In this document: positions 46,892 to 55,825 of the stretch, piece by piece
How the letters are laid out: each line of letters begins with the position of its first letter
How positions within the stretch are numbered: position 1 is the stretch's first letter
Assembly: GCA_016719605.1 (NCBI GenBank)
Contig: JADJYW010000008.1
Span: 124,001-188,000, forward strand
Source: Lewinellaceae bacterium
GTDB lineage: Bacteria; Bacteroidota; Bacteroidia; Chitinophagales; Saprospiraceae
Direction of reading: 5' to 3'
Length of the DNA stretch: 64,000 bases
Notes under the pieces: model-generated
The model's input: only the letters and a program-made list of their open reading frames with translations
Databases searched by the model: none
What the model was told of the DNA's origin: nothing
Made by a program: the position numbers and the translations under genes

Positions 46892-47565
46892 TCACGGACC
46901 GCACTCGGCCATAATCTCACCGCTGGTAGAAACATAAACGCCATGATTAGAATTGGAAGTACCACTACCGCCGCCCAGACCCGTGACGCTCACGGCCCCG
47001 CCGGAGGAAGTAATCCGCCCGTTGGCGCCGGCAACCCATACGCCATAATTGTTAATTCCCGTCGAAGCGCCGCCGGTACCTTGCACCATCACGGTACCGC
47101 TGTTGTCGGCCGTGATCTCGCCTCCGGATGTTATCACAACACCATAATTACTACCAGAAGCGCCACTACCACCACCTATGCCCGTGACACTTATGTTGCC
47201 GCCGGAGGAAGTGATCCGGGAGTTGGCACTGGTAACAAAAACGCCAATATTGGCATCTCCCGTCGAAGCGCTGCCGGTACCTTGTACTGTTACGGTGCCG
47301 CTGCCGCCGGCGCTAATCTGGCCACCGGATAGGAGATGTACTCCCGTGTTGTTGCCGGTTCCACCGCTTTGTCCGGTAACACTCACAGCGCCGCCGGAAG
47401 AGGTGATCGTTGAGCCGGTCCCGGGCACACCAGGTTACGGAGTGCCGCCTTGTCCGATGACGGTGACCGCTCCACTGCCTCCTGCCAGAATTTGTCCATC
47501 GTTAAGAACATAGACTCCATAATTGCCCACACTTGCTCCTGAACCGCCGCCTGTACCGGTGACAC
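46892..47565 (-). CDS. Gene B segment: glycine-rich beta-helix repeats
   Basis: Repeats of the form SxITSSGGNVSVTGxGGGxG and GTVTVQGTGxASTGDxNxGV, about 70 residues per unit, alternate with GVFVTSANSRI. At least one single-base break (near 47435) separates the two overlapping frames. The pattern of short strands and turns fits a right-handed beta-helix passenger. Confidence 0.6.
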
Positions 47566-47589
47566 TTACGTTGCCGCCGGAGGAGGTGA

Positions 47590-47904
47590 TCATGGCATTG
47601 GCGTCGGAGACAAATACACATGGTCACCTTCCCTCCCTTGGCCGGTTGAGTTAACAACCACGCCGTAATTTATACCATGCGCGCCGGAACCAGTCACGCT
47701 CACGTTACCGCCGGAGGAGGTGATTGCCGAATTGACCTCGGAAATCCAAATACCATAACAATTTCCCCCCGCGCCGGGGGGGGCCCCGCCCCCGGGGCGG
47801 GGGGGCGCGGCCCGCCGTTCCCCCCCCCCCGGGGGCGGGGGGGGGGGTTGGGGGGCCCGTTTCCGCCCTCCGGCCTGTACTCGGCGCCCCGGAGAGGTAA
47901 TCAT
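47590..47904 (-). CDS. Gene B segment: beta-helix repeats interrupted by G/C homopolymer noise
   Basis: The downstream part reads NCYGIWISEVNSAITSSGGN and VSVTGSGAHGINYGVVV, a normal repeat unit. The upstream part (47761-47870) is almost only G and C in long runs (PQPPPPPPGGGERR-like), unlike any other repeat unit, so it is probably not real sequence. Confidence 0.4.
   Translation of the reverse strand: MITSPGRRVQAGGRKRAPQPPPPPPGGGERRAAPPRPGGGAPPGAGGNCYGIWISEVNSAITSSGGNVSVTGSGAHGINYGVVVNSTGQGREGDHVYLSPTPMP
47758..47890. other. Low-quality G/C homopolymer stretch inside gene B
   Basis: Long runs of C and G with little else replace part of a repeat unit whose neighbours are about 60% GC. No biological repeat in this window looks like this. 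I read it as a sequencing or assembly fault. Confidence 0.65.
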
Positions 47905-48539
47905 TGCTTGCTGCCGTTCAGAACACCATTGCTTTGGCCGCCGGCCACACCACCTGTGCCTTGTACCGTCACGGTACCGGTACCTCCTGCGGTAATTTTT
48001 CCGCCGGCAAAGGCAAACACGCCATAGTTGCTGGCAGACGATCCTGTCCCGCCGCCCGTACCGGTAATGCCGACATTTCCACCGGAAGAGGTGATCATGG
48101 AGGAGGCATCGGTGATATACACGCCATAGTTGTTGTCGCCTGTAGCGGATGCACTGCCGTTCCCGATGACTGTCACCGTACCGGCGCTGCCTGCCGAAAT
48201 CACACCGGCAAGTCCCACATATACTCCTGCATAACTGCTGCTGCCGTTACCGGTCACGCTCACGTTGCCGCCGTTGGAACTGATAATTGAACTGGTTCCT
48301 GAAACGGCAATTCCATAGCCGGCGCCACTGCTGCTGCCTGTGCCTTGAACGGTCACGGTACCGCTCCCGCCCGCGCTGATGGAGCCTCCGGCCGACACGA
48401 ATACACCAAATTTATCTGTAGAAGCACCGCTGCCTATACCGGTCACGCTCACCGCCCCACCGGAGGAGCTGATGCTTCCGGCAACAACCGCAATGCCGTG
48501 ATTTCTGGAGCCAAATGTGGGGCCGCCCGTGCCCAGCAC
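47901..48539 (-). CDS. Gene B segment: glycine-rich beta-helix repeats
   Basis: Three full repeat units in one frame: AGGSGTVTVQGTGSSSGAGY, SIISSNGGNVSVTGNGSSSY, SAGTVTVIGNGSASATGDNN, SMITSSGGNVGITGTGGGTG. Each unit pairs a GTVTV strand with an ISSSGG strand. It continues directly from the segment upstream after a one-base break near 48555. Confidence 0.65.
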   Translation of the reverse strand: MLGTGGPTFGSRNHGIAVVAGSISSSGGAVSVTGIGSGASTDKFGVFVSAGGSISAGGSGTVTVQGTGSSSGAGYGIAVSGTSSIISSNGGNVSVTGNGSSSYAGVYVGLAGVISAGSAGTVTVIGNGSASATGDNNYGVYITDASSMITSSGGNVGITGTGGGTGSSASNYGVFAFAGGKITAGGTGTVTVQGTGGVAGGQSNGVLNGSKQ

Positions 48540-49206
48540 GGTGACAGTACCGCCAGCGCCCGGCTGAAATCAGGCTACCGGTGCCGACCCTTACCCCGAT
48601 GTTTTCATCCGATCCTGTTCCGCTTTGTCCACCGCCCTGGCCTGTCACGCTCACGTTGCCGCCGGTGGAGGTGATCGTGGAACCGGCGCCGGTTACATGC
48701 ACGCCGTGGTTGAAATCGTCGGAGGAAGCGCCCCCGGTGCCTTGCACGGTGGCAGTCCCGCTGGTTCCGCCGATTATGTCGCCGCCACTGCGTACCTGTA
48801 CGCCGTATTGGCTTCCAGAGCTAATGTTTCCGCCTTTGCCTTTCACGGATACAATACCCGTGCCCGTAGCCTGAATCAGGCCGCCATTCAAATCAACACC
48901 CACAAAACTTCCTGCGGTCGGCGTACCCTGCTGGTTCGCCTCCACCGTTAAATCCCCGTCTTCCGTCTCGATGACGGCGCCGCTGTTCAGCAGCACATCC
49001 CGGCTTACTTTTATCGTGGCCGTACCTGTGCCGGATAACTCAAGAATCACATTTAACCCCAACTCCACCCGGTCCGTACCCGGCGTGGCGTCGTCGTTTT
49101 GTAAATTCACGTCAAGGTTGGCATTGGGGGTAAACGTGATGCCGCCGTCGAAGTTAACTGCGTCGTCGCCCGTGCCGCCGTTGATGGTGAGGACTAGGTA
49201 GTACAT
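48412..49206 (-). CDS. Gene B segment: start of glycine-rich beta-helix repeats
   Basis: It reads LVLTINGGTGDDAVNFDGGI, TFTPNANLDVNLQNDDATPG, then ETEDGDLTVEANQQGTPTAG and the first GTATVQGTGGASSDDFNHGV and TITSTGGNVSVTGQGGGQSG units. It joins upstream to ISSITVNAAGGNDIIYVNDF across a one-base break near 49210. The frame is lost after GSLISAG near 48560. Confidence 0.65.
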   Translation of the reverse strand: MYYLVLTINGGTGDDAVNFDGGITFTPNANLDVNLQNDDATPGTDRVELGLNVILELSGTGTATIKVSRDVLLNSGAVIETEDGDLTVEANQQGTPTAGSFVGVDLNGGLIQATGTGIVSVKGKGGNISSGSQYGVQVRSGGDIIGGTSGTATVQGTGGASSDDFNHGVHVTGAGSTITSTGGNVSVTGQGGGQSGTGSDENIGVRVGTGSLISAGRWRYCHRAGHGRPHIWLQKSRHCGCCRKHQLLRWGGERDRYRQRCFYR

Positions 49207-50374
49207 TTATGGAAAAATCGTTGACATAAATAATATCGTTGCCGCCGGCCGCATTAACCGTGATGGACGAAATCATGCCAAGGCAACGTCGGCGGGAAAA
49301 TTCCGCACGGGGCCGCCGTCAATGGAATAGGTTCGCCCGATATTGGGCGTCGAAGCGGATATGTCTACCACATCTTCGCTGACGGTAAGATCGTCCGCCG
49401 TTACCGGAATCGTCGGTGATGACGATGGCGTTGCCTGTAGTGGTGATGGTGTAATCGGGCGGGGTTTCGCCGCCCGTGAAATCACTGAACGACGTCAGAC
49501 CCGTGGCTGTGAAACTGTTCGTGCCGGTGGTGGTGGTGGGCAGCGTCCAGTTGGGCGCGTCGTATTTGGCGGCTTTGATGTTGCCTTCCGTGGCGCCGCC
49601 CACGAGGTCGACGGGCAAGTAGGTGAAGGTGGCGTCCACCAGAAAATTCCCGGCGCCGATGCGGGTGATGTTCCAGTATCGGCTTACATATTTGTCGGCG
49701 CTGAGTCCATAGTTGGTGATATCGGGGTGGTCACCGTCGGTGGAATTCACGACCACGTTTTGCTGCTGGTCAATGCTGGAGTAGTTCAGGCTGACGGGCG
49801 TATACCCATTGCCGGTGCCCACCGGGAAAAAATAGTTGCCGGCCACCCCGCAGCGGCGGTTCAGGTTGCCGATGACGTGGCCGGCGTCGGTGCGCACGAT
49901 GGCGTTGACGTTGTTGTCGCTGATGATCAGGCTGTTGGCGCCGGTTGTGATGTTGGCGGTGTTGCCGCTCTGGAAGGTCAGTACACTGGATACGGTTACG
50001 TCGTTGGACAGGGCTACCGATCCCGCGCTCTTGCCGAGCAGCAAGTAGGGGAAGGAGTTGGTTCCACTGGTTCTGGAGATGGTTTGTGTGCCGTTTCCGT
50101 TGAGGAAAACGGCGCGGGAGTTGGCGTTGAAGGTGGAAGAGGAGCCTTCCGTCCAGTTGCCGCCCACCACGATGTCGCCGCCGACCAGCGGGGACAGGGT
50201 GAGCGTACCGTTCAGATTCAGATTGCCACCCACGGTGACGGCGGCGGTCATGGCGCTGATGCTCAACGAGAGCGTGGAGCCTGCATCTATCGTGACGTTG
50301 CCGGCGCAAGTGTGCGGGAAAGCGTCGCCGCTGTTTGCCCCCATGTTCACGGTCGTGTTGTTGCTGATCTGCAC
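49207..50374 (-). CDS. Gene B segment: beta-strand repeats and an insert domain
   Basis: The long frame (to 49319) reads NTTVNMGANSGDAFPHTCAG, TLSLSISAMTAAVTVGGNLN, SSTFNANSRAVFLNGNGTQT, then a conserved module NLNRRCGVAGNYFFPVGTGN and YWNITRIGAGNFLVDATFTY often found in T9SS substrates. A break near 49410 moves to a second frame (DDLTVSEDVVDISASTPNIG), and another near 49275 leads into the next segment. Confidence 0.65.
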
Positions 50375-51048
50375 ATTGGCCGGGTAGCCCGCTCCGCTGG
50401 TGGCCGACCATTCCTGATTCCGATTATGGTAGCCGCCTGCTGAATAGGTAGCAGGGAATTAGCGCCATAAACAGGAGCCGACAATACGTCGCCGCCCGAA
50501 TTAATACGCAAGGTGCCGTTGATCGTGGTGATATTGTAAAAATAGGTCTGGTTGAACAACGAGACGGTGACGTTGTCGCCAAAGGTCAGGTGACTGCGCC
50601 CCTGTTGGTCACGGCTGAGCGCTACCCATACTGACAGCAAACCACGCCGCCGCCATCCCTGCTTGTCACGCCCCGCGCGTCGCTCGACAGGTTGAGGTTG
50701 CCGCCGCCGGAGTAGGTCAAGGTCTGGCCGTTCAAGTCTATGCTGTTGGTGGCCGAAGAGCCAAGCGTGAGGCCGCCGTTGCGATCCACGGTGACATTGG
50801 TGCCGGTGGCCAATTGCAGGGTGCTGCTGCCCTGAATCAGCAGGTAGTTGAAGATCATGGTGCCGCCACCGGTCACGCGTTACTTGTGTTCCGGTTCCGT
50901 TGAAAAATACCGCCCGTTCGTTGGGGGTAAAGGTGGCGCTGCAGCCCGGGTCATGTTGCCGCCGACATTGAGGTCGCCGCCGCCTGGCTGGGTCAGGTGC
51001 CGTTGATGCTGCGCCGTTTACTGATGTGCAGGTTTCCGGCCATGCCAC
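50347..51048 (-). CDS. Gene B segment: beta-strand repeats, frame changes several times
   Basis: Real repeat sequence appears in alternating frames: ATFTPNERAVFFNGTGTQVT (one frame), then MIFNYLLIQGSSTLQLATGT and GGLTLGSSATNSIDLNGQTL (second frame, 50622-50876), then LTFGDNVTVSLFNQTYFYNI and LRINSGGDVLSAPVYGANSL (first frame again). At least three single-base breaks are needed to join them. Confidence 0.5.
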   Translation of the reverse strand: MAWPETCTSVNGAASTAPDPARRRRPQCRRQHDPGCSATFTPNERAVFFNGTGTQVTRDRWRHHDLQLPADSGQQHPAIGHRHQCHRGSQRRPHAWLFGHQQHRLERPDLDLLRRRQPQPVERRAGRDKQGWRRRGLLSVWVALSRDQQGRSHLTFGDNVTVSLFNQTYFYNITTINGTLRINSGGDVLSAPVYGANSLLPIQQAATIIGIRNGRPPAERATRPMCRSATTRP

Positions 51049-51091
51049 GAAGTGGAGTGCTGTCTGGGCATGTTGACGGTGGCGCGGGCGG

Positions 51092-52090
51092 TCAAGACCG
51101 GTTTCCTAGTTCAAGGTAGTGTTGTTGCGATCGCCGTAGGCCGGCGGTGGCGCTGTTGCCCGTCCATTCGGTGCCGACACCGTAGGTGCCGCCGGAGTTG
51201 TAGATGAGGGTGGAGGAGGAGCCGTAGGTGGGGGCGTTGGTACTGACGAAACCGTTGGTGTTGATTTGGAGCGTGCCGTTGATGGCGAACGTACCGCTGA
51301 CAGTTAGCCCGGCATCAAGGATTAGGGTGCCGCCGGCGTCTACCGTGACGTTGTTGAGCGTTTGAGTCGTGGAAATGCGCAGGGTACCGCCGTTGTTGAC
51401 TGTGACGTTGTTCCCTACAGGTATTGTGGTTCCGCCACTCCTGTTGAGACGGAGAGTGCCGCCGCTGACAGTAGTGGTGCCGGAGTAGGTGTTGGCGCCA
51501 GTCAATTCCAGAACACCTGCGCCACTGCCTCCTTTGGTCAGGTTGCGGCTAACACCGCTGATGGCGGAGCCAATGGTGATTCCTCCAGCGGCATCAATGT
51601 TGATGATGTTGTTTGTAGCGTTGCCTAAGCCGATTCCCAATGCCTGCGATCCTCCATTGGTGATGGTGTGCGTCGTGGCACTGTTGTTTCGGATAATCGT
51701 ATTAGCAATGCTGTTGATAGTGATCCCATTCAGCGTCATGGTGCCTGCGACCGTACCTGAACTATTGCTGATGGTACGGGCTGTAGTGGCTGAGGAGCCG
51801 AAGTGGATTGCTCCGATACTAGAGTTTCCTCCCGATATGCCATTCATGTTAATCCCCATCGTTGGTTGGGTATTAATGTTAATGAAGGCTTCCGCACCAG
51901 TTCCTGAAGGTGCCCCTGAAGGGCTCCAGTTTCCCGCAGTCAGCCAAGCGCCACTGGTTGCGCCCGTCCAGGTTGAGGTTTGCCCAAACCCGACTTCCGG
52001 GACAAGCAACATGGTGAACATACCCACCACCACGCCCAAAACGCGCAGCGAAAAACCACCAAAAAGCCGAAAAGTAGAAGTACGGGTCAT
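51092..52090 (-). CDS. Gene B segment: signal peptide and autotransporter-type beta-strand repeats
   Basis: The start MTRTSTFRLFGGFSLRVLGV, then VVGMFTMLLVPEVGFGQ, is a long but good signal peptide. The mature part opens STWTGATSGAWLTAGNWSPS (an NWSP-type repeat typical of passenger proteins) and holds a strong passenger-associated repeat, GAGVLELTGANTYSGTTTVS followed by GGTLRLN. Such repeats build a right-handed beta-helix on the cell surface. The frame is lost near 51130. This is the only start with export signal for the whole gene B chain. Confidence 0.8.
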   Translation of the reverse strand: MTRTSTFRLFGGFSLRVLGVVVGMFTMLLVPEVGFGQTSTWTGATSGAWLTAGNWSPSGAPSGTGAEAFININTQPTMGINMNGISGGNSSIGAIHFGSSATTARTISNSSGTVAGTMTLNGITINSIANTIIRNNSATTHTITNGGSQALGIGLGNATNNIINIDAAGGITIGSAISGVSRNLTKGGSGAGVLELTGANTYSGTTTVSGGTLRLNRSGGTTIPVGNNVTVNNGGTLRISTTQTLNNVTVDAGGTLILDAGLTVSGTFAINGTLQINTNGFVSTNAPTYGSSSTLIYNSGGTYGVGTEWTGNSATAGLRRSQQHYLELGNRS

Positions 52091-52465
52091 AAGCCGTGTT
52101 GTTTTTATAATTGAAAATCAAGGTTTACAAAACACAGAATACCGCCTGCGCCCTTGCGCAACCGGTACTGACGGTTGGTCTTTTGGAAAAAAATGAGTGA
52201 GGAAAAACGGCCTGTGCAAAAACAGGAAACCGCAGATGCGCTATCGCACGGCAAGGACTTCACTCATGAGACTATCAATGGAATGGATTATCAAGTAAAG
52301 GCAAGTAAGGGGGCAAATCGTTTGCAAATGTAAGTTTGCGGCCCGGCCAATGGGGGCATACCATCCGGTTAATTTTGTATGACTAATCAGTTTTTATTTT
52401 GCCTGCACGCCCGATGTGTGGAATATGGTCGTCCGTAGCCCAGCGACTAAATTTTAAACACGTTC
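52091..52465. other. Intergenic region between gene B and the acyltransferase
   Basis: This 375-nt stretch without a gene is AT-richer than its surroundings. Besides the candidate promoter near 52330 I see no RNA gene, no strong inverted repeat and no member of the dispersed repeat families. Both flanking genes are on the minus strand; no clear terminator for the acyltransferase gene was found. Confidence 0.5.
52325..52332 (-). promoter_or_regulatory. Candidate -7 box for gene B (TACATTTG)
   Basis: Minus-strand TACATTTG matches TAnnTTTG about 235 nt before the gene B start, with TTGG 14 nt further upstream. This predicts a long 5' leader, unlike the leaderless genes elsewhere in the window. 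Confidence 0.35.
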
Positions 52466-53599
52466 TCACATCACCCATTTTTTCAGTGTGGCGGACTTGC
52501 CGAGCAGCGTGATGATGCCCACAGACAGTACAATCGCCAATACGGCGACTAATGGCCCGGCAATAGCAGGGTGTAGCGGGTAATTGAAAAAATTATGCGG
52601 ATTGATGTGCAGCCCGAAGATGTAACCGTTTTTCAGCACATCCAGAACGAGCGGATGCACGAAGTACACCCCATAACTGACCCCGGCCACATACATCGCT
52701 GCCCGGTGGATGCGCGGGAAGCGGTTGGCAAACGTATCCCAGTCAAAATCGCGGAGAAAAAGGAACAGCGCGCCGGTCATCAGCAGCACATTCGGACTGG
52801 CGTACACAAAGATTTTTTCGTTGTAAGTCCCCTGCTGCACCGTGAGCCACCAGGTTCCCCACGCCGTGAGCCAGGGCATGAGCAGCGCCGCCGGATAGAT
52901 GATGCGCTTCCATTTCCACGCGATGGGGTAGGTAGCCAGGTAGTAGCCCAAAATATAGTAGCCGATGTACCCAAACCACGAAAAATGCTTGATGATGAAG
53001 ATGCCGGGAATAAAATGGTGGCAGGCGTTGGTGAAGAAAATCAGTACCAAAAAATACTCGATGTCGGCCCGGGCAGCATTTTTGATGAACAGCCGAAGCA
53101 CCGGGGTAAGGATGTACAGCCCGGCAATCATCGGGATGAACCACAGATGGAAATAGATGTCCTGGTAAAAAACGGTTCGGAGCATGGCGCTCCACGCGGG
53201 CATTGGCCCGTAGTAAAAGTCGCCGCGGTACAGGTACAGGAAGTAAATGGCGCCCCAAAACGCGAATGGGATCAGTACGCGCTGCAAGCGTTTTTTCAAA
53301 AACGGCCCGAGCGGTTCCTCCCGCGAGGAACGCAGCAGCAACGCCCCGCTGATCATGATGAAAAATGTCGTGGCCCAGCGCAAATGGCCGTAAAAAATGT
53401 CGGACGTGACAAACCGCACGTCCGTGGGTGCTGCCGGATCAAACTGGTACAGGTACACCCCAATGGCGTGCATCTGTACCACGGCGCAGGCCGCGATGGC
53501 GCGGATGTAGTTGGCATACAAGCGCTTTTGCGGTATCGGCGGCGCTTCGGCCGGCGGTATCGCGCGCTCCATTTCCGGGTTGGGCGAGGGCGTGCTCAT
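52466..53599 (-). CDS. Acyltransferase 3 family membrane protein
   Basis: This 377-residue protein has about ten membrane segments. The N-terminal RLYANYIRAIAACAVVQMHA carries the family Arg and catalytic-type His early in helix 1, followed by WATTFFIMISGALLL, FLKKRLQRVLIPFAFWGAIY and HLWFIPMIAGLYILTPVLR, and near the end VSYGVYFVHPLVLD. This order matches acyltransferase family 3 (OatA/WecH/OafA type), which O-acetylates sugars of surface polysaccharides or peptidoglycan at the inner membrane. The substrate is unknown. A TATTCTTG box lies 8 nt before the ATG (7 of 8 with TAnnTTTG), with TTTG 18 nt further up. Confidence 0.88.
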   Translation of the reverse strand: MSTPSPNPEMERAIPPAEAPPIPQKRLYANYIRAIAACAVVQMHAIGVYLYQFDPAAPTDVRFVTSDIFYGHLRWATTFFIMISGALLLRSSREEPLGPFLKKRLQRVLIPFAFWGAIYFLYLYRGDFYYGPMPAWSAMLRTVFYQDIYFHLWFIPMIAGLYILTPVLRLFIKNAARADIEYFLVLIFFTNACHHFIPGIFIIKHFSWFGYIGYYILGYYLATYPIAWKWKRIIYPAALLMPWLTAWGTWWLTVQQGTYNEKIFVYASPNVLLMTGALFLFLRDFDWDTFANRFPRIHRAAMYVAGVSYGVYFVHPLVLDVLKNGYIFGLHINPHNFFNYPLHPAIAGPLVAVLAIVLSVGIITLLGKSATLKKWVM

Positions 53600-54085
53600 C
53601 TGGGGGGCAAGAATAGGGGATTTTGTGCAAAAGCAAAAGCGGGTGTCTCGTAAGCCGTGTTTCTCTTTTCACCGCGGAGACGCAGAGTTTTGCCTGCCCG
53701 TCGTTGTTTCAAAAGGGTAACGAGCACTTTTTGCCCCAAATGTTATTCAAATTTTTCACCGCGGAGACGCGGAGAGGGTGTATCATAAGTGCTGTTTTGA
53801 CGGGAATTGAGATTTTTTGACAGGATGAAAAGGATTGACAAGATAAAATAAGGCGGCTGCGCCGCCGAAAATCCTGTAAATCCTTTTCATCCTGTCAAAA
53901 AATGGATTCGCCTGTCCACTTCGCAATTCATGGTGCGGACTTACGAGACGCCCTCTCCGCGGTGAAACATTTGCGACGTCTCGCGCCTCCTTACCCTTTT
54001 GGCGGAAACGCAGAGCATGCCGGCACGATGAAATCCGCCGGCACCGGGTTGTGCAGCCCGTCGTGAAATTCTGTACAAAATCCGG
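53600..54085. other. Gene-free repeat-rich region
   Basis: Before the MITE-like element this holds a GTGTCTCGTAAGCC end fragment (53642) and one CACCGCGGAGACGCAGAG repeat (53671). After it (53968-54085) I recognise nothing. It separates the acyltransferase start from the tRNA promoter. Confidence 0.5.
53755..53967. mobile_element. MITE-like element, copy 2, with GCGGAGACG ends
   Basis: It has the same interior as the element at 9321-9532 in reverse orientation: a TTGACAGGATGAAAAGGATT arm, a central GGCGGC..GCCGCC hairpin, ATCCTGT..TTCATCCTGTCAA, a CAGGCGAAT block and GTGCGGACTTACGAGACG. The outer ends here are CACCGCGGAGACG / CTCCGCGGTG inverted repeats, so a second repeat family flanks or replaces the original ends. 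Confidence 0.65.
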
Positions 54086-54117
54086 TTTGCATATTGCTGA
54101 AACTAAAATTACCTTTG
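54086..54117 (+). promoter_or_regulatory. Promoter of the tRNA-Ser pair (TTTG, 20 nt, TACCTTTG)
   Basis: The -33 TTTG (54086-54089) and -7 TACCTTTG (54110-54117) are separated by 20 nt, an excellent match to the Bacteroidota housekeeping promoter, about 70 nt before the first tRNA. It is the clearest promoter in the window. Confidence 0.75.
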
Positions 54118-54190
54118 CCCCCGCTTTTGAACAAGCGGTTTGTTCTCGGTTCAAAAGTGATGTTTTTTGAACGCTGTTCGCAGCAAATCC

Positions 54191-54281
54191 GGAGAGATGT
54201 CCGAGTGGTTTAAGGAGCGCGCCTGGAAAGTGCGTATACGTCAAAAGCGTATCCAGGGTTCGAATCCCTGTCTCTCCGCCA
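54191..54281 (+). tRNA. tRNA-Ser (anticodon GGA)
   Basis: The acceptor stem GGAGAGA pairs with TCTCTCC; the D arm begins TGTCCGAGTGG; the anticodon loop is CTGGAAA; there is a long variable arm typical of tRNA-Ser; the T arm is AGGGTTCGAATCCCT. The discriminator G is followed by an encoded CCA (54279-54281). Confidence 0.95.
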
Positions 54282-54294
54282 CAATTGTTTTTCA

Positions 54295-54380
<86 letters not shown>

Positions 54381-54387
54381 GCTGAAA

Positions 54388-54422
54388 TGCCTGGTTGCCA
54401 ACGCAGCCGGGCATTTTTCTTT
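54388..54422 (+). terminator. Rho-independent terminator of the tRNA operon
   Basis: TGCCTGGTTGC pairs with GCAGCCGGGCA (11 bp with three G-T pairs, 4-nt loop) and is followed by TTTTTCTTT, nine bases after the second tRNA. Confidence 0.85.
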
Positions 54423-54431
54423 CCCCCCCCC

Positions 54432-55529
54432 CTACGGCGTATCCCCGTAAATAGCCCACTGCACCAGCGCCCCGTCCTTGCCCAGCACGAGCAGGATAGT
54501 CGGGTAAACCAGTATTTCGCCCGTCAGCGTCTCGATGGTACGGAGCGGCTGTTTGTACGCTTCTTCGACAGCGGCGCGGGTGGCGCCAATGCCCCGTTTT
54601 CGCGCGGTTTGGCCCGGGTAGTCCGGCCTGGTGATCAGGAAATAGGACTGCGCGCCGGTACCGGCGTTGTCGCTGAAATAATACCGGGCGCCTGGCCCGG
54701 GATCGAGGTTGTGGAAAAACCGGATTTGTTCGCTCACGGCAATTTCGCTGCCCGGGTCTTCCTCCGGGAGGCTGTACGAATCGTTCAGCGAAAGCCCGGC
54801 TACCGATTCGGGTTTTCCAAGCCGCAAGGCCGAAGTCAGTTTTTCGATGAGCGCCCCCGTCAGCATATTCAGGTTGTAATTGGCCAGGGAGTTGCCGCTT
54901 TTGGCGGCGTTCTGGAAAATGTTGTACGCCTTGGCGGAATCGCCCTGCAGCGCATGCAGGATACCAATGAGCACCTGCGCATCGCCTGCAGTTTTGTCAT
55001 AACCGGGGAAAGTTTTTACGGTATCGGCTAAAATGCGCGCCCGATTGGTGTCGCCCAATAGCGTGTACACACAGGCTTTATTCAGGTACGCCGGCGCATA
55101 CAACGTATCCAGTTTGATGGCTGCATCAAACTGGCGGAGGGCTGCCTTCAGCCGCAAGGTGCGGTTGTCCCGGAGGTCTTTCAGGTCCCGGGTGGCTGTT
55201 CCCTGCAAATCGAGTTGAATGGGATACCGGAACCTGATTTCCGGATCGCCGGGGCGGAAATACTCCAGCGCATCCATGACCGCAGCAATGCCGGCGTTGT
55301 TGTGTACCTGCTTGGACGGCGCCCGATCGGCCACGTAAACAAAATAATCCCGCGCATCGCCGTACTTCCCGGTGGCAGCCAGCAGGAAGCCCATTTCGAG
55401 TATCTCGCTCAGCATGGCAGCGGAAGTATCGCGCTGTTGCACCGTGGCGGTGGGTTTTGCTGCCTCAGTCTGGGCGCGGAGCTGGAGTTGGAACAACAGG
55501 ACAAAAAGCAGGCAGATTGAATTTTTCAT
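54432..55529 (-). CDS. Secreted TPR-like protein of unknown function
   Basis: The 365 residues start with a signal peptide (MKNSICLLFVLLFQLQLRAQ). The mature part is largely helical with TPR-like units: AAMLSEILEMGFLLAATGKY, ALRQFDAAIKLDTLYAPAYL, NKACVYTLLGDTNRARILAD and VLIGILHALQGDSAKAYNIF. The C-terminal third (SEQIRFFHNLDPGPGARYYF, then YPTILLVLGKDGALVQWAIY) looks like a compact alpha/beta domain. TPR proteins in the periplasm or outer membrane of Bacteroidota often serve as assembly scaffolds. It runs alone, convergent with the tRNA operon. A TCTCTTTG sequence 2 nt before the ATG is a weak match to the promoter box. Confidence 0.6.
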   Translation of the reverse strand: MKNSICLLFVLLFQLQLRAQTEAAKPTATVQQRDTSAAMLSEILEMGFLLAATGKYGDARDYFVYVADRAPSKQVHNNAGIAAVMDALEYFRPGDPEIRFRYPIQLDLQGTATRDLKDLRDNRTLRLKAALRQFDAAIKLDTLYAPAYLNKACVYTLLGDTNRARILADTVKTFPGYDKTAGDAQVLIGILHALQGDSAKAYNIFQNAAKSGNSLANYNLNMLTGALIEKLTSALRLGKPESVAGLSLNDSYSLPEEDPGSEIAVSEQIRFFHNLDPGPGARYYFSDNAGTGAQSYFLITRPDYPGQTARKRGIGATRAAVEEAYKQPLRTIETLTGEILVYPTILLVLGKDGALVQWAIYGDTP

Positions 55530-55717
55530 CGCAAAGAGAGGATTGTTTTACACCATTGTTGAATGAACGTGCGCCAAAGTTACCGCATACGGGTGTCTCG
55601 CCCGCCACATACTTTTCAGACACTGTTTATCCCGGCAAACGGCACACGTTACCACCCCGCCCCGACGTGCGAGAATAAAAAAGCACCCGGTATGCAGTCC
55701 TGTTTTAACCCAATACC

Positions 55718-55725
55718 TACTTTTG
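55718..55725 (+). promoter_or_regulatory. -7 box (TACTTTTG) upstream of the SIR2-like gene
   Basis: An exact TAnnTTTG match lies about 100 nt before the chosen ATG at 55826. The leader would include the short-period repeat at 55770-55818. Confidence 0.45.
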
Positions 55726-55769
55726 GCAGTGCTCTGCAAAGGGCTTCGGAGCCAAAAATAAATCGTGCA

Positions 55770-55818
55770 TGTCAACCAGTCAACCAATCAACCAATACAC
55801 CAATCAACCAATACACCA
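55770..55818 (+). repeat. Short tandem repeat (CAACCAATCAACCAATACAC)
   Basis: A run of CAACCA/CCAATACAC units lies directly before the SIR2-like start codon. It is the reverse complement of the family at 24764-24808. An in-frame ATG at 55769 would translate the repeat, giving an unlikely Gln/Asn-rich extension. Confidence 0.7.
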
Positions 55819-55825
55819 CACTCAG

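Larger units (their letters stand above)
34390..52090 (-). pseudogene. Giant gene B: T9SS-type beta-helix/HYR protein (about 5900 codons), many frame breaks
   Basis: A chain of minus-strand frames from a signal peptide at 52090 to the sorting-domain remnant at 34.4 kb carries one continuous series of modules with no other start signal or sorting domain between. The order is autotransporter-type beta-strand repeats, glycine-rich ITSSGGNVSVTG repeats, a pectate-lyase-like domain, a choice-of-anchor D domain, LamG, Cys-rich GCC2/GCC3 repeats, a 76-residue repeat, HYR domains with two lamin-tail-like domains, and a truncated sorting domain. Most of the breaks are single bases in repeats or homopolymers between 41.5 and 51.1 kb. 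I infer one gene. Whether it is truly decayed or poorly sequenced cannot be told here. Confidence 0.6.

Noticed and set aside
55769..55825. Longer N-terminus for the SIR2-like protein
   Set aside because: It would be a translated short-period repeat (Gln/Asn-rich) with no family match; ATG 55826 fits the domain start.
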